Of a DNA stretch of 27,424 nt, positions 11,301-21,615 are shown piece by piece (the first letter of the stretch is position 1; each line of letters opens with the position of its first letter). The DNA is taken from the NCBI GenBank assembly GCA_015146655.1, contig VKHL01000245.1, positions 1-27,424 on the forward strand. The letters are read 5' to 3'. The stretch comes from Ochromonas danica. Taxonomy: Eukaryota; Sar; Chrysophyceae; Chromulinales; Chromulinaceae. The notes beneath the pieces are model-generated. The model ran no database searches, was not told the origin of the DNA, and was given only the letters and a program-made list of their open reading frames with translations. The translations under genes and the position numbers were made by a program.

Positions 11301-12054
11301 CACTTCTGTATCCAGCAACTCGGCACCAACATCAAGGAAGCGGTTCAACAGTGCCCAAGCGAGTGCTCGGAGTTCTCTGCTCTTCCCTTCTCCCGTTTCT
11401 TCGGCCTGTAACTCACCTGCGGCACAGCGCCCTAAAATACTGTCTTTGTCTATTCCTTCCCCATCCTCTGCTTTACCAGCAAGTGCGATGTCGAAAGGAA
11501 CAGAAAGTGGGAAGTGTCAGTCTGTATCTCCTTCCCCTTCTTCTTCTTCTTCTTCTTCTTCTTCCAACCCTGGAGTTATCGCAATCAGCATTGAAGTTGA
11601 CCATGCGGCTAATGGCCAGATTTGCGTCGATTTGGTCAATCGCAGTTTGCTGCCTTGGCGGAAAGCTTATGATGTGATTCTGATTGATTACTACATGCCT
11701 GTCATGGATGGCGAGCAAGCCATTCGTCAACTGCGCTCTATTGGGTACAAAGGGTGTATCTTTGCGCTCACTGCTGTTTCTAATGATTGCAAGGAAGATT
11801 CTGAGCGATTAGTGAAAGCTGGAGCCACGGCAGTGCTGACCAAACCTTTCGACGTTCAAGTTTTCCAACGGCTGCTTCATCAACATTATCAATTCGTCCC
11901 TCCTCCGCCGGCGCCTAATTCATCCTCAGGCTCATTGGATCGGTCTATGGAGATTTGGTTGCAACAACAACAACTTTCCACACCTTTCCATAGCCCTTCG
12001 CGAAGAAGGGAAGAAGATGATAGGCCGGCGGAAGGCGCGGTTCTCTTGGAGTAA
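8374..12054 (+). CDS. Membrane hybrid histidine kinase (HK2)
   Basis: Five exons: 8374..9246, 9341..9393, 9468..10167, 10271..10358, 10469..12054, 3300 nt, 1099 aa. Intron sites and phases equal those of HK1. Residues 1-291 have about seven hydrophobic segments but only scattered similarity to the HK1 sensor, such as IDD-AW and YWLII/HWLII. H306 lies in the H-box, N454 in the N-box, D535 in the G1 box, followed by the same F- and G2-boxes. The receiver has D744/D745, phospho-acceptor D978, T1006 and K1030. A Ser/Pro/Lys-rich insertion of about 185 residues, including a Ser run from a TCT repeat at 11536-11565, splits the receiver after its first helix. All catalytic residues are present. The intracellular part should autophosphorylate and pass phosphate to its own receiver. 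No HPt partner is visible here, and the stimulus is unknown. Confidence 0.9.
9118..9437 (+). repeat. Inverted tract A, right arm
   Basis: Partner of 6609-6928. It ends within intron 2, after which the two introns differ although both are 74 bp long. It sits at the junction between the membrane sensor and the H-box. Confidence 0.9.
9628..9974 (+). repeat. Inverted kinase-core match, right arm
   Basis: Partner of 6117-6463: the conserved coding core of exon 3, equal in length but less similar than tracts A and B. Confidence 0.75.
10079..10560 (+). repeat. Inverted tract B, right arm
   Basis: Partner of 5414-5904. It ends abruptly after GAGTTGCCT, the last strand of the ATPase domain. Beyond it the HK1 and HK2 linkers to the receiver do not align. 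Confidence 0.9.
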
Positions 12055-13392
12055 TGGTTTAGTGGTTTGGCACAGAGTATTGCAACTTATCAAAGAGCAT
12101 GTGGTTATGGTTGTGGTGTTGATCAGGGTGGTGCTAATGGTATGATAAGGTTGGGGTTGTTGGCGGCGATTTTGTGATGGTATGTTATAGTGCGTGTGTA
12201 CTCGGTTCTATTTTTCTCTCTTTTATATGGCCAATGTTAAATAGAGTAGTCTAAACCCAATTTGAGTGGTATTAGTATTGGTGATTAAATGAGTCTAGCA
12301 TATGAACGATGCGGCGGGGAGTGTGATGCTACTGGAGCTAATGAGTTGAGTATTATGACTCAGAGTCCAGTACAATTCAATTCAACACTTCCCTGCTACT
12401 TTACGTTATCGCACAGAGGGGTGCACATGACCCATCTGATGCACAGAGAATGAGTTCTTCCTTAGAGAGTTATAATAGTCTGTATTCGTGGTGATCATGA
12501 TTGGTAGTAATTGCAATTACTTGTAATGATATGACGACGATTCAGCTGGACCATTGGAGAGGATGCGTGCATGCAATGATGCCCTACGCAGTCATTGCCA
12601 GTGGTTTCATCATGGCACTATGGTGACTAACCTCTCGTTTATTTCCTGCTGTTGTCTTAGTGCTGCTGTTTCTTTTTCTATTTCTTTTGTTTGTTAGCTA
12701 GTTTGTTAGTTTGTTAGGGCAGAAGCCCGCCTCCTCCTCGCCTTCTTCCTCCTTCTTCTTGTCTTTCTTCCCCTACTGAAAAAGAGGGCTTCGATTTTTC
12801 TTCGCGATACTATATCTTCGTTCATTTCTTCTCATTCATTGTTGATATGAATCACTAAACTTGTACTTGGCTACGCCATGCATGTACTTGGAGAAGAGGA
12901 AGGAGGAGAAGAGGAGGCGGTTCTTTGATATGTTGCTATGGTAATGTATGACATAGTGAGATGAGAACCTTCTATTGAACAGAATAGACTAATGGTGAGA
13001 TGATTTACGTGTAAACATTTATATGTGGAACATTAGCAGAGAGCAAAAGGAAGTGAACATTTCTTGTGTAACATCTAAAAGCTTCCTTGAACTTTCCCTT
13101 CTATTCTTTATGTTTTACAGTCATTATCATGCATGCCCACTGAGTTCTTCTGGCTATGCTATTCGGACATCATCCCTTACCATCTAGCCATGCATTGTTT
13201 TGTTGTTAATTGGGAAGTTAAAGCGAAGATGTTGTTGTGTGGAAGAAGGCGAAAATTTCACTGCGAGGGAAAGATGCAAAAGTAGAGTTATAACTGCACT
13301 TTACCTCCTCCGAAAGCCGTATCTCCTTGAACAAGGTTTTAGATCTCTTCTATCAGATTGATACTAACAGACAAGCCGAGGAGACGACGATC
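12055..13392. other. Gene-free stretch between HK2 and the Sel1 kinase
   Basis: It should contain the 3' end of HK2 transcripts and the promoter and leader of the kinase at 13393. Stretches at 12640-12780 are pyrimidine-rich on the plus strand. I found no further gene or RNA. The last part, from about 13294, is the segment copied at 17950-18075. Confidence 0.5.
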
Positions 13393-16300
13393 ATGGCAGA
13401 CCCTGTGTCTATAATTTTCACTACCATTACCATGGTCCGGAAAGCGATCGAGATCTCTAAAGAAGTCAGTGCTAATAAAGAATCTTGTCTTCTCTTGGGT
13501 GATCGTCTGCAAGCATTAGATCCCGCACTGCTCGCCCTTTTGCGAAATCCTTCTGACAAAGAGAAAGAAATGGCCTTTGCCATCCAACAGACTATCGATA
13601 GTGCAACTTCGCTCATGGAGCGCTGCAAGTCCTCCGCGGCTACAGACCTCCTCGCCTTGACCAACAAGCCTGCCAATAGGACGACATTAAAGAAAGCTAC
13701 GACCTTCATGAAGCGTCTGGGAGATCAGATCTTACATCGCAAAGATATCGCCGATCAATTCCTGGATATCAACAGTCGCATCACCCAGCATCTGCAGGAC
13801 CTCTCTGTGCTGAAGTTGTACCAGATCGAAGAGGCCGTGGCTTCCCAACGCACTGCCATGGAAGCTATCTTGAAGGACTATCTGGACGTCATAGTCCAGG
13901 CAGGGAACAATGTTCATTCAGCTATTCTACAAGGTGCACCTTTGCCAGAGAATCTGTCGGATCTGACCAAAGCGTCGACTGCTTTCCACGATGACATGAC
14001 AGAGATTGTCCACAAGCACCAACCACTCATTTCCAATGACAAGAAGCTTCTGGAAGAGATCGCGACTACTAGCAGCCATTTGGAACACTTTCTGACTGGG
14101 CAAGTACAAGAGATGATTCGTGCCTCACAGGCTTTCCAGCCACCCCTTGCCTTGCCAGCCTTCCCTCTCTCATGGGACCAGGACATCCTACACGATTTCG
14201 AAGGAGAGACAGTCTTAGGACAGCCTGGCACCTTTGGTGTTACTTACAAGCGAAGATATCGTCCTCACAAGAACATGTTCTATGCAGTGAAGGCCATTCA
14301 ACTTCCAATGGCCAGGCGACACGGTGTCTCGGAGGAAAGACTCGTGCAAGAGGCGACCATATTGAAGTCCATCCAACACCATCATATTGTTGAATGCCTA
14401 CATGCCTTCTTCAGTGAGGACCATCTCTATTTCCATATCGTGATGGAGTACATCGATGGTGTCACTTTGTTTGAGAAAATTGGTCAGCCGATTGGTCGAG
14501 AAGTTCTATTGAAATGGTCCAAGCAGATCCTCAGCGCCTTGCTCTTCATTCATAGCGAGCTCAACCTCATCCATCGTGATCTAAAGCCTCAGAATGTTAT
14601 GATAACCAAGGGCATGGAGGATGTCAAACTGATTGACTTTGGTCTTGCTCGCTCTTTGGCTGGCAATGGCATTGGCGTGGGGGCAGAGCAGAACATGACA
14701 CAAGGTGTGGGCACATCACTCTATGCAAGTCCTGAGAAGCTGACGAGCTCTTATTATGATGACCGAGATGATATCTGGGCGGTGGGATGCATGCTGGTCG
14801 AGCTGCTCCTGCAAGACCATCTCACGGGGGGATATCTGCGCAATGCTGGGGATGACAAGCGACACAGTTTGTTGGGACGATGTCAGGTGATGGACAAGGC
14901 ATTGACCACCTTGCTAATTGAGAAGATGGTGGTGATTAAGATGCAAGATCGTTATCGAGCGTGTGACTGTCTGTTGGCCATCGATGCCATTGCAAGTGGA
15001 CCTCAAGAATCACTTCCTCCTCCCTCTTCAACTATCCGCAACAGTCCTCCTTCTATTGAACTCACTACCATTACCACCACCAACAGTGGTAGTGGTAAAG
15101 GCAGTGGTAAAGGCAGGACGACGGAAGAGATGAAGAAAGAGTTGAGCGAAGGCCTGCACGATCTTTTGGGCGAGACTGCGGCAATTGAAGACGTCGAAGG
15201 CTATGTCTGTGCCTTGTGGAAGGAAGGCATTCGCAGACTGTCAGAACTCGCGGACGAGTTACAGGGAGAGGAAGCTGACCTGTACTTGCAGTGCATCGAC
15301 AACAAACGCCATCAGAAGACCATCAAAGCGAAGTTGACTGTAACTGCTGAGAAGAAAGCCGCGGGAGGCACAAGTAACAGTAACAGTAGCAGTGGCAGTG
15401 GCAATGACGATGAAGCTCTTGCAGAGTATTTCGCTGCAGCTGAACGACATTATCTCTCTGCTCGGTTAGGGAAGAAAGAAGATTTGGACTGGTTGGAGGC
15501 AGAGAAGAGCCAACCTGCTGCTGCAGCTTATTTGGCCTGTTTGAAGGGATTCGGAGACTATGCCAAACAAGGCAAAGACGAGGCAGAGGCAGAGGAACTG
15601 TCCAAGGCAGTCACTGTCTACTTGATGACGAAGCAACTCTCTCCTTCTCCCCTTACACGACGACAAGTCTTCTTTCTCTTGGGACAGTTCTCCTTGATTG
15701 GAATCGGTAACAATGGTATGGGAGATGAAAAAGCAGCCTTTGAGTTCTTCCTCAAGGCAGTGGATTTAGGCTCTGCCTCGGCTTTAGTCAGACTTGGTTA
15801 CTGTTATTATCATGGCAAAGGAACTGTTTTGAATTATGGATTAGCCGTGTCATGTTTCAAACGAGGCTGTGAGGAGGGAGTTCTGTCTTCCTTCTATAGC
15901 TTGAGTCAATGCTACAAGTTAGGCCTCGGTGTACCACAAGACTATAAAGAAGCGTTGTCTCTATGTCGCTATGCTGCCGAACAAGGCCATGGCTATGCCC
16001 AGCATAGCTTAGCACAGTTCTATAAGCAAGGCGAGGGAGTGGCTGTGGACTACAAAGAAGCCGTTGAATGGTTTGTGAAAGCAGCTCAGCAAGGTGTTGT
16101 AGAGGCACAATACAGCCTGGCCATGTGTTACAAGAAAGGTGAAGGGGTAGCGAAGAATCTGGACACTGCAGCACTGTGGTGTCGTAAAGCAGCACAGCAC
16201 GGCTATGCTAATGCTCAATACAGTCTGGGCTTGTGCTATAAGAATGGCGAAGGAGTCCAACAGAGCTTTCAGCAGGCTGCTGTGTGGTTCACCAAAGCTG

Positions 16301-16683
16301 CTGAACAAGGAAACATATACGCGCAACATAGTCTGGGTTTGAGCTATAAGAATGGTCAAGGCGTCAATCAAGATGATACAGAGGCTGTGGAATGGTATCG
16401 TAAAGCAGCAGAGCAAGGCTATGCCCCTGCCCAATACAGTCTGGGCTTGTGCTTCAAGGGAGAGAATGGTGGTGTTGCAGATTACGCAGAGGCAGTGGTT
16501 TGGTTTACTAAAGCAGCTAATCAAGGACATGCAGCTGCACAATATAGTCTTGGATTGCGCTATCAACTTGGTCAAGGGGTTGTGAAGAGTGTAGATCAAG
16601 CAATGGAATGGTATAAGAAAGCAGCGGATCAAGGGGATGAAAAGGCAAAGGAAGCTCTCAAGAAGCTCACAGAACGCAAATGA
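13393..16683 (+). CDS. MLKL-like bundle, Ser/Thr kinase and Sel1 repeats
   Basis: Single exon, 1096 aa. The frame is open further left, but the first ATG is at 13393. Residues 1 to about 260 are all-helical. The start, a short hydrophobic helix followed by a Cys/Leu/Arg-patterned one (C-LLGDRLQAL), resembles the MLKL four-helix domain and its brace; this call is by pattern only. The kinase (about 268-550) has a glycine loop G276-QPGTFG, lysine K300, HRDLKPQN with D396, DFG at 415-417 and an SPE motif, so it should be active, unlike animal MLKL. A linker with Ser/Gly repeats and a SAM-like helical stretch (about 580-650) follows. Eight Sel1 repeats of 36 residues fill 795-1082, the last six on an exact 108-bp period. 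Sel1 repeats usually bind partner proteins. A role in regulated cell death or defence is inference. Alternatively it is an ordinary Sel1 scaffold kinase. Confidence 0.85.
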   Translation: MADPVSIIFTTITMVRKAIEISKEVSANKESCLLLGDRLQALDPALLALLRNPSDKEKEMAFAIQQTIDSATSLMERCKSSAATDLLALTNKPANRTTLKKATTFMKRLGDQILHRKDIADQFLDINSRITQHLQDLSVLKLYQIEEAVASQRTAMEAILKDYLDVIVQAGNNVHSAILQGAPLPENLSDLTKASTAFHDDMTEIVHKHQPLISNDKKLLEEIATTSSHLEHFLTGQVQEMIRASQAFQPPLALPAFPLSWDQDILHDFEGETVLGQPGTFGVTYKRRYRPHKNMFYAVKAIQLPMARRHGVSEERLVQEATILKSIQHHHIVECLHAFFSEDHLYFHIVMEYIDGVTLFEKIGQPIGREVLLKWSKQILSALLFIHSELNLIHRDLKPQNVMITKGMEDVKLIDFGLARSLAGNGIGVGAEQNMTQGVGTSLYASPEKLTSSYYDDRDDIWAVGCMLVELLLQDHLTGGYLRNAGDDKRHSLLGRCQVMDKALTTLLIEKMVVIKMQDRYRACDCLLAIDAIASGPQESLPPPSSTIRNSPPSIELTTITTTNSGSGKGSGKGRTTEEMKKELSEGLHDLLGETAAIEDVEGYVCALWKEGIRRLSELADELQGEEADLYLQCIDNKRHQKTIKAKLTVTAEKKAAGGTSNSNSSSGSGNDDEALAEYFAAAERHYLSARLGKKEDLDWLEAEKSQPAAAAYLACLKGFGDYAKQGKDEAEAEELSKAVTVYLMTKQLSPSPLTRRQVFFLLGQFSLIGIGNNGMGDEKAAFEFFLKAVDLGSASALVRLGYCYYHGKGTVLNYGLAVSCFKRGCEEGVLSSFYSLSQCYKLGLGVPQDYKEALSLCRYAAEQGHGYAQHSLAQFYKQGEGVAVDYKEAVEWFVKAAQQGVVEAQYSLAMCYKKGEGVAKNLDTAALWCRKAAQHGYANAQYSLGLCYKNGEGVQQSFQQAAVWFTKAAEQGNIYAQHSLGLSYKNGQGVNQDDTEAVEWYRKAAEQGYAPAQYSLGLCFKGENGGVADYAEAVVWFTKAANQGHAAAQYSLGLRYQLGQGVVKSVDQAMEWYKKAADQGDEKAKEALKKLTERK
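15775..16638 (+). repeat. Eight Sel1 repeats, 108-bp period
   Basis: Repeat units begin at 15775, 15883, 15991, 16099, 16207, 16315, 16423 and 16531. The consensus is A-AQYSLGLCYK-GEGV with a second helix W--KAAEQG. Later units are more alike than the first two, which fits tandem growth at the 3' end of the gene. Confidence 0.85.
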
Positions 16684-17001
16684 AGTAGACTAGTACTACA
16701 ATAGTAGACTAGTAGTAGTTGGTATTGGAATAACGTATTATATTGTATTAGAGCTGCGGCTTGCTACAGGTCATTACCAACAAGTTAGTCTACGATATGA
16801 ACTGCTTGGCTAACAGAGAATAATGCACTGCTGACACGGTGCGTATTGCAATACACCAGATTGCAAGATGAAACACTGTCACATTAGCGATCATCTACAG
16901 TAGGTTAGTAAGTTTAGTCAGTAGTGAGATATCAAATTTAATAACTTTACAAGGAGTTACAAACAAGCATATTGACTTCCCAAGGCTGCTACTTCAATAC
17001 A
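16684..17001. other. Short gene-free stretch
   Basis: These 318 bp lie between the convergent kinase and small minus-strand gene. Just after the kinase stop, the motif TAGACTAGTA occurs twice (about 16686-16715) among TAGTA repeats, which makes weak self-complementarity. Nothing else was seen. Confidence 0.4.
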
Positions 17002-17641
17002 CTAACTAATATACACTAAGAAAGAGGCGATTCGTTGAGCGAGATTAGTACCAGCGGTACAGCCCTCACCATAGAACTCCTCAAGTGCATCCAAATGAGC
17101 ATTGTTCAGCATCTCAAAGGCATTCTTGCGAGAGTCAGGGAAGAAGAGACTAGCAGGAGGTTCTTGACCGAAGCTCATGCTGCCAGCCTTTTGGCAGAGA
17201 AGCCTATTAAGGGGGTGGCTTGTCCTTTGATTACCCAACTTCCTGTTGAAATTTGCTGTGGTGACACGAAGAGTCTCTTCGAGACGATCAAATCGCGCGT
17301 TGATCTGCTGGCTCATTTGGTCCATCTGCTGGCTCATTTCGTTCATGGCATTTGTAAACCATGCTGGAGCTTGGTCGGCTGCTCCGTTGTACCCTCTTAG
17401 ACGCTACCAAGAGATATACCAAGATGTTACTTATCCTAGAGAGTGATGAAGCAACCACAAGCTGACTTCCCTTTTGCAACTCCACTTCAGCCTCTACTGG
17501 GTCAGCATCGGGCACAAGAGTGTTGGCCTTCCGCTTCCAAAGCTTGCCTGCCCACTCCTTCTGTGCCACAATCTCTGCCGCAGTGACATTTAGATCATTA
17601 TCAACCGGTGGTGGGGCTTCCTCATCAGTAAATATTGGCAT
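17002..17641 (-). CDS. Small coiled-coil protein, probably two exons
   Basis: The first frame begins with an ATG at 17641 and encodes an acidic start (MPIFTDEEAPPPVD) and an amphipathic stretch. The second, ending at 17002, has a coiled coil (NEMSQQMDQMSQQINARFDR) and an ALEEFYG-type end. The frames differ, so an intron is needed. One fit in frame is exons 17467-17641 and 17393-17466 removed up to 17394, giving 188 aa, but the donor (GTCAGC) is weak and other sites are possible. The order coiled coil, then Asn/Arg-rich segment, then a short F-P and leucine-rich end recalls small uncharacterised proteins common in basidiomycete genomes. That is a memory-based comparison. No function is known. 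Confidence 0.4.
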
Positions 17642-17700
17642 GATTCCTCTTTTTTAATCAAATGGATTACTCTACTTGATCCCTTACAGCACACCAACAA

Positions 17701-17744
17701 GTGGTTTAACTTCCCATTTCACTGGTTTTGACAAGTTAAACCAC
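17701..17744. repeat. Perfect 12-bp inverted repeat
   Basis: GTGGTTTAACTT (17701-17712) and AAGTTAAACCAC (17733-17744) are exact reverse complements around a 20-nt loop. It lies about 60 bp upstream of the minus-strand ATG at 17641, so it could be a hairpin or paired binding sites in that promoter. It is not followed by any mobile-element gene. Confidence 0.75.
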
Positions 17745-17949
17745 ACGTAAAGGAAAGCAAAATAGTCTACATGAAATGTAATGTAATGTAGCTACCTCTT
17801 TTGACTTGCTCTCTGAAGTATTTTTATGTAGGTTTACAAAAATAACCTTTAGAAGAGCTCCTAGATGAACCTTTCAAACTTTGTATAGCCAGCAACACTA
17901 TCAATCACAGTCTGACATGATCGAAACAATCCATTAAAGGCATGTTTTA

Positions 17950-18075
17950 CAGCACTTCGCCTCCTATCAGATCTCACAGGTTTTGGATCTCTTCTATCAG
18001 ATTGATATTACTGTAATAGACAGACGATCATGGCATACCCTATGTCTATAATTTTCACGGTCATTATCATCGTTG
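17950..18075 (+). pseudogene. Decayed copy of the Sel1 kinase gene start
   Basis: It aligns with 13294-13433, which is about 100 bp of leader plus the first codons of the kinase. Shared runs include GATCTCTTCTATCAGATTGA and GTCTATAATTTTCAC around an ATG at 18030 that matches the kinase ATG at 13393. A short indel lies before the ATG. After about 15 codons similarity ends, and the frame stops after 28 codons. It is a 5' fragment only, lying 1.3 kb beyond the parent gene's stop and in the same orientation. Confidence 0.75.
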
Positions 18076-18582
18076 CAATCAATAGTCAAGTGACCGATCA
18101 TGTGCTACGTTTGTGAGGCTACATGCTCTCATTTCATGGTCATCATCACCGATCTACTCTATCCACCACTGACACATCTCATGGGCTTTAAATTACACTT
18201 ACGGAGAACTACAGATCTCCCATACACATCAAATTGTATTCGCTACCTCTACAAAGAAAGAAAGATGTTGAAAGACAACCAGGCTGGCACTATCCACTAC
18301 CAGCAAATGACTAAACTGCACGCTTGCGCTCTTCACTCAACAAAGCAATACTATCACCAATCATATGTCTTAGCGCACTACTACAACTACCAACAGCAAG
18401 CAATCATGATACATGGAATATCACTGCCATGAATACAAACCTACCGTCCTGTCGAGGTGTACTACAGATTTCTATTCTGTCCACAGAGCCACCGTCCACA
18501 GTTCTTCCTTTTGATCTGATATTATGTAATTCTATACGAAAGGTAACTATATGTATTATGTACCCGAATTCTCGCACCGAAC

Positions 18583-21498
18583 TCAATCGTTTTGATTGAA
18601 TGGATGAACTTGACCAAAATCTTCTTCATCTTCTTGCTCTTCTTCCCCCTCTGCCACCGATTCCATCATACTGCCATTCTCCAATCCACTCATAACACTT
18701 CCTCCTTCCACACCTACTCTTCCTAAGTCAGCCACGGGATTGGCTGTAATGCTACCAATATCATCAAAACTCCCAGTTTGACTTGCCAATGGCACAACTC
18801 GACTGAGATTTCCTCCGCGATAAAAGCTACCTCCTCCTCCACCTCCCCCTCCACCACCAACTTCTTGACTTCTATCGCTATCAGAGGACGCAAAGGGGTC
18901 AAGCACTTGCATTTGATGAGCTGAGCTGTAATTGTTCTGCTTGATTCGATTCAGAATCGCAGACATTCCTCCAGAACTTCCCAGCTTGCCTCCCACTTTC
19001 AGACCACTTGATGATGATTTCGATTCCTTCCCTCTCTTTGCTTCTTTCACATTCTCAGTAGGAATAACTCTTGGAGAAATAACCATTTCCACAGCTACAG
19101 GCGCTAGAGCAGCACCAGGTGTTCGTGGCGAAATGTCAGCAGCTCCTTCTATTCTTTGATCCTTCTCCTCCACCGCACTTAGTGACAGTCCAGCTCGGCC
19201 AAACATTCTCGCATCTGCTTCAGCTTTCTCTCTATTCTCTCCTGCCCTTCCTCCTCTATTGCTCTTTGTCTCTGGACCAGTCAATACAGATTTAATTCCT
19301 CCTCTCACTTTGGTGTTACTTCCTGACGAAGTGACAGAAATATCATCTGCTAGACTAAAATCACCTCCTTCCGAGTTACGACGAGGCGGAACAAGCACTG
19401 CAATCTGCTTTGACAGATGCTGGACTTGTTTTGATAGTGCAGTGATCATTTTGGTCTGATTCTCCATAATCCCTCTCATCTCAATCATGCTTGACATTAA
19501 AGCACGATTGTCTCCCAGAGCATGCATTCCAAACTGACTAGCAGTTGCAGCACTTCCTCCTGCTCCTCCCATACGATGTAAGAGATTACGACTTGATTTA
19601 TTTGGAATAGGTCGATTGGCACCGTTTCCACCCACAGCGAACATATTGGCAAACCCTCCAGGGGCAACTGAAGGCTTGGGTCGAAGGATCTTGTTGGGCA
19701 GGATCTCTTCATTGGATGAAGAGTTTGCATTGAGGTCAGCAGGTTGTTGGCGAGAGCGCTGATCGCGAGCATTGGCAGCCACTAATCGAGCAATATCACG
19801 CATAGTGGGTCTGCCCGCCCCACTCCCTCCACCTCCAGCAGAATAATTGGCAGCAGGTCGAAAGAGCGCTGCTAAGCCAGCATTCCCAGTTCCACCACCA
19901 CCACTACTACCAGAGTTGTTGTTGTTACCATTTCCCCCTTCGTCACCGCCTCCTGCTTGCTTGGTGAAGTGCTCAATAGCGAATCGAGAAGACTTTCCTC
20001 GCAGCAGACTCTTCAAGTTTTTCCTGACATGGTCTGGTACAGTTGGAGAAGAATTGCCTTGCCGTGCAGCAGCGTTAACTATTGAGGCGAATTTTGGAGC
20101 TGCTGGAGGACTATCTTCTGCACGATAGACCTCTACCTCTTCTTCCTCGTCGTCATCATCTCCTGCCCCTGCCGCAGCTTCTACATCACTTCCTATCTCT
20201 TGATAAGCAGCTTTTCCACCAGCAGGCACCGAGAATTTCCTTGGCATAGCTCTGCCATTATCCTCATTTCGACCAGCTGGGTCCTGGCCATCATCATGGT
20301 CGTCGTCGTCATCGTCTATGGAAGAGTCTCCCCCGTCTTCCTCTTCATAATCCTCATCGTCCTCCTCGAAGGCAAGATGAGACGCTCGGGCCAAAGCGGT
20401 ACCGAACACGCCAACTAATCCATTGAGAATACCAAAGGCAGTGATGCAGAGGTAGACCATGATAATGAAGAAGAGGATGCGATGCTTCTTAGTGAGATAG
20501 GCAGCGAAATCAAGTCCATTTCCATCAAAGAAGGTGAGGCGGATGAGAGTCCAGCTGCACTGGCTGATGCCCAGCTTGCAGCCTTCATACTCACCATTAG
20601 TCTCGACGTAGAGAGCTGCCCCGAGGACATAAGCCGAGTAGAAGAAGATCATAATGAGCAGCAAGCCACCTCGCGTCTCGTTGGTCAGACGGAACATCTC
20701 ATTGCCCAGCGCTGTGAGGGCATTGATAGCGAACTTGAGCACTTTGAAGCCACGAATGATGAAGTCACGACCCAAGAGAGGACTGAAGAGTTTCATTGTC
20801 GTCACGCGGAAGACTTCAACTTCATAGAACCTAATGCAACAGACAACCACACAGTAACAGCAAAGGTTAATCCCTCTAAGAGAACACACACTGACTTCAT
20901 GGAATGAAAACTGAAGATACGCTTACCAGAGTATGCGAAAGACACGGAAGCACCTCAGAGTGGCGAGGCCTGGCCGCCAGAAGAGCAGAATCCATCCCGC
21001 GAGAAGCATGACACCTTCTAAGACATACTCTCCTTCGGCTGCGAAGAAGACAAGCAGCTTGAGAGGAGTGAAGTCCTTCAAAGGGTTCTTGATATTAATC
21101 GTGCCTAGTCGACTCATAGCCTCGATCACAACAATCTTTTCCCATTCTCTGGTTGCTACACCAATAATCTGAATCATATACAGTAATGTGCTGATGCCAA
21201 GCACTATACTCTGACTTATAATAACCGGTCGCACTGGCTTTTGACTGCAAAGGATGGGCTCCAAACACGTAAACACTGCTACTAACAGCCAGAAGATATA
21301 TGTCCTCGAACAATACTGACAAAAGCGAGTGAACTTCTCTAAGACTTTGAATCGCAGAGAGGAGAAAGATGTGGAACGTGGTCGAGGGAAGAAGGCCTTG
21401 TCATCCAAGCCTGCCAGACCCATTCTCTGCTTGATAACAAGAATAAACTGTTCGATCTGTAGGCCTCTGAAGCTGCCTGGGCTAATCAAAAGTACCAA
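18583..21498 (-). CDS. Six-segment cation channel with long disordered tail
   Basis: Two clear exons, complement(18583..20830, 20927..21498 or less), with a 96-bp GT-AG intron splitting a Trp codon. The right edge is the open frame. The first in-frame ATG is at 21423 (914 aa), or a short upstream exon may begin with the ATG at 21583. Hydrophobic segments fit S1-S6 of the Ion_trans family. S4 has arginines every third residue (LRCFRVFRIL). A pore helix and loop reads TLIRLTFFDGNGLDF, and S6 ends near GVFGTALA. That pore sequence does not match a Na+, K+ or Ca2+ filter I can name. The last 500-odd residues are low-complexity: an Asp/Glu block, Asn/Gly runs and a short coiled coil (TALSKQVQHLSKQIAVL). 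It is a single-domain channel and so would assemble as a tetramer. Its gene is divergent from MUS81. Confidence 0.8.
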
Positions 21499-21615
21499 TT
21501 GCTGTACTGCTGTAAATGTTGCTGTAGCTAACTTGACTTAGCCTCTTCGTTATACTGTACCGACTTTTATGGCCGGGCAACATGAAAGAGGAGAGTGAAA
21601 CGTCAACAGGATTCC
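21499..21615. promoter_or_regulatory. Very short channel/MUS81 divergent spacer
   Basis: Fewer than 200 bp separate the plausible starts of the channel (minus) and MUS81 (plus). Overlapping ATGs on opposite strands occur at 21581-21584. The plus-strand ATG at 21582 is out of frame with MUS81 and closes after 25 codons, so it would act as an upstream ORF. Confidence 0.4.

Larger units (their letters stand above)
17642..18582. other. Gene-free stretch with a gene fragment
   Basis: Apart from the hairpin at 17701-17744 and the kinase-start copy at 17950-18075, I see only short chance frames. The right end borders the stop codon of the minus-strand channel gene and should hold its 3' untranslated region. 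Confidence 0.45.

Noticed and set aside
13327-13392. In-frame extension of the Sel1 kinase upstream of its ATG
   Set aside because: It has no ATG, and the copied fragment at 17950 does not keep this frame, so it reads as leader.
16009-16632. Long antisense frame of 207 codons over the Sel1 repeats
   Set aside because: The 108-bp repeat period keeps the opposite strand open; the sense strand has the clear Sel1 pattern.
17246-17446. Plus-strand frames over the small coiled-coil gene
   Set aside because: Shadows of the minus-strand coiled coil, which has the regular heptad-like pattern.
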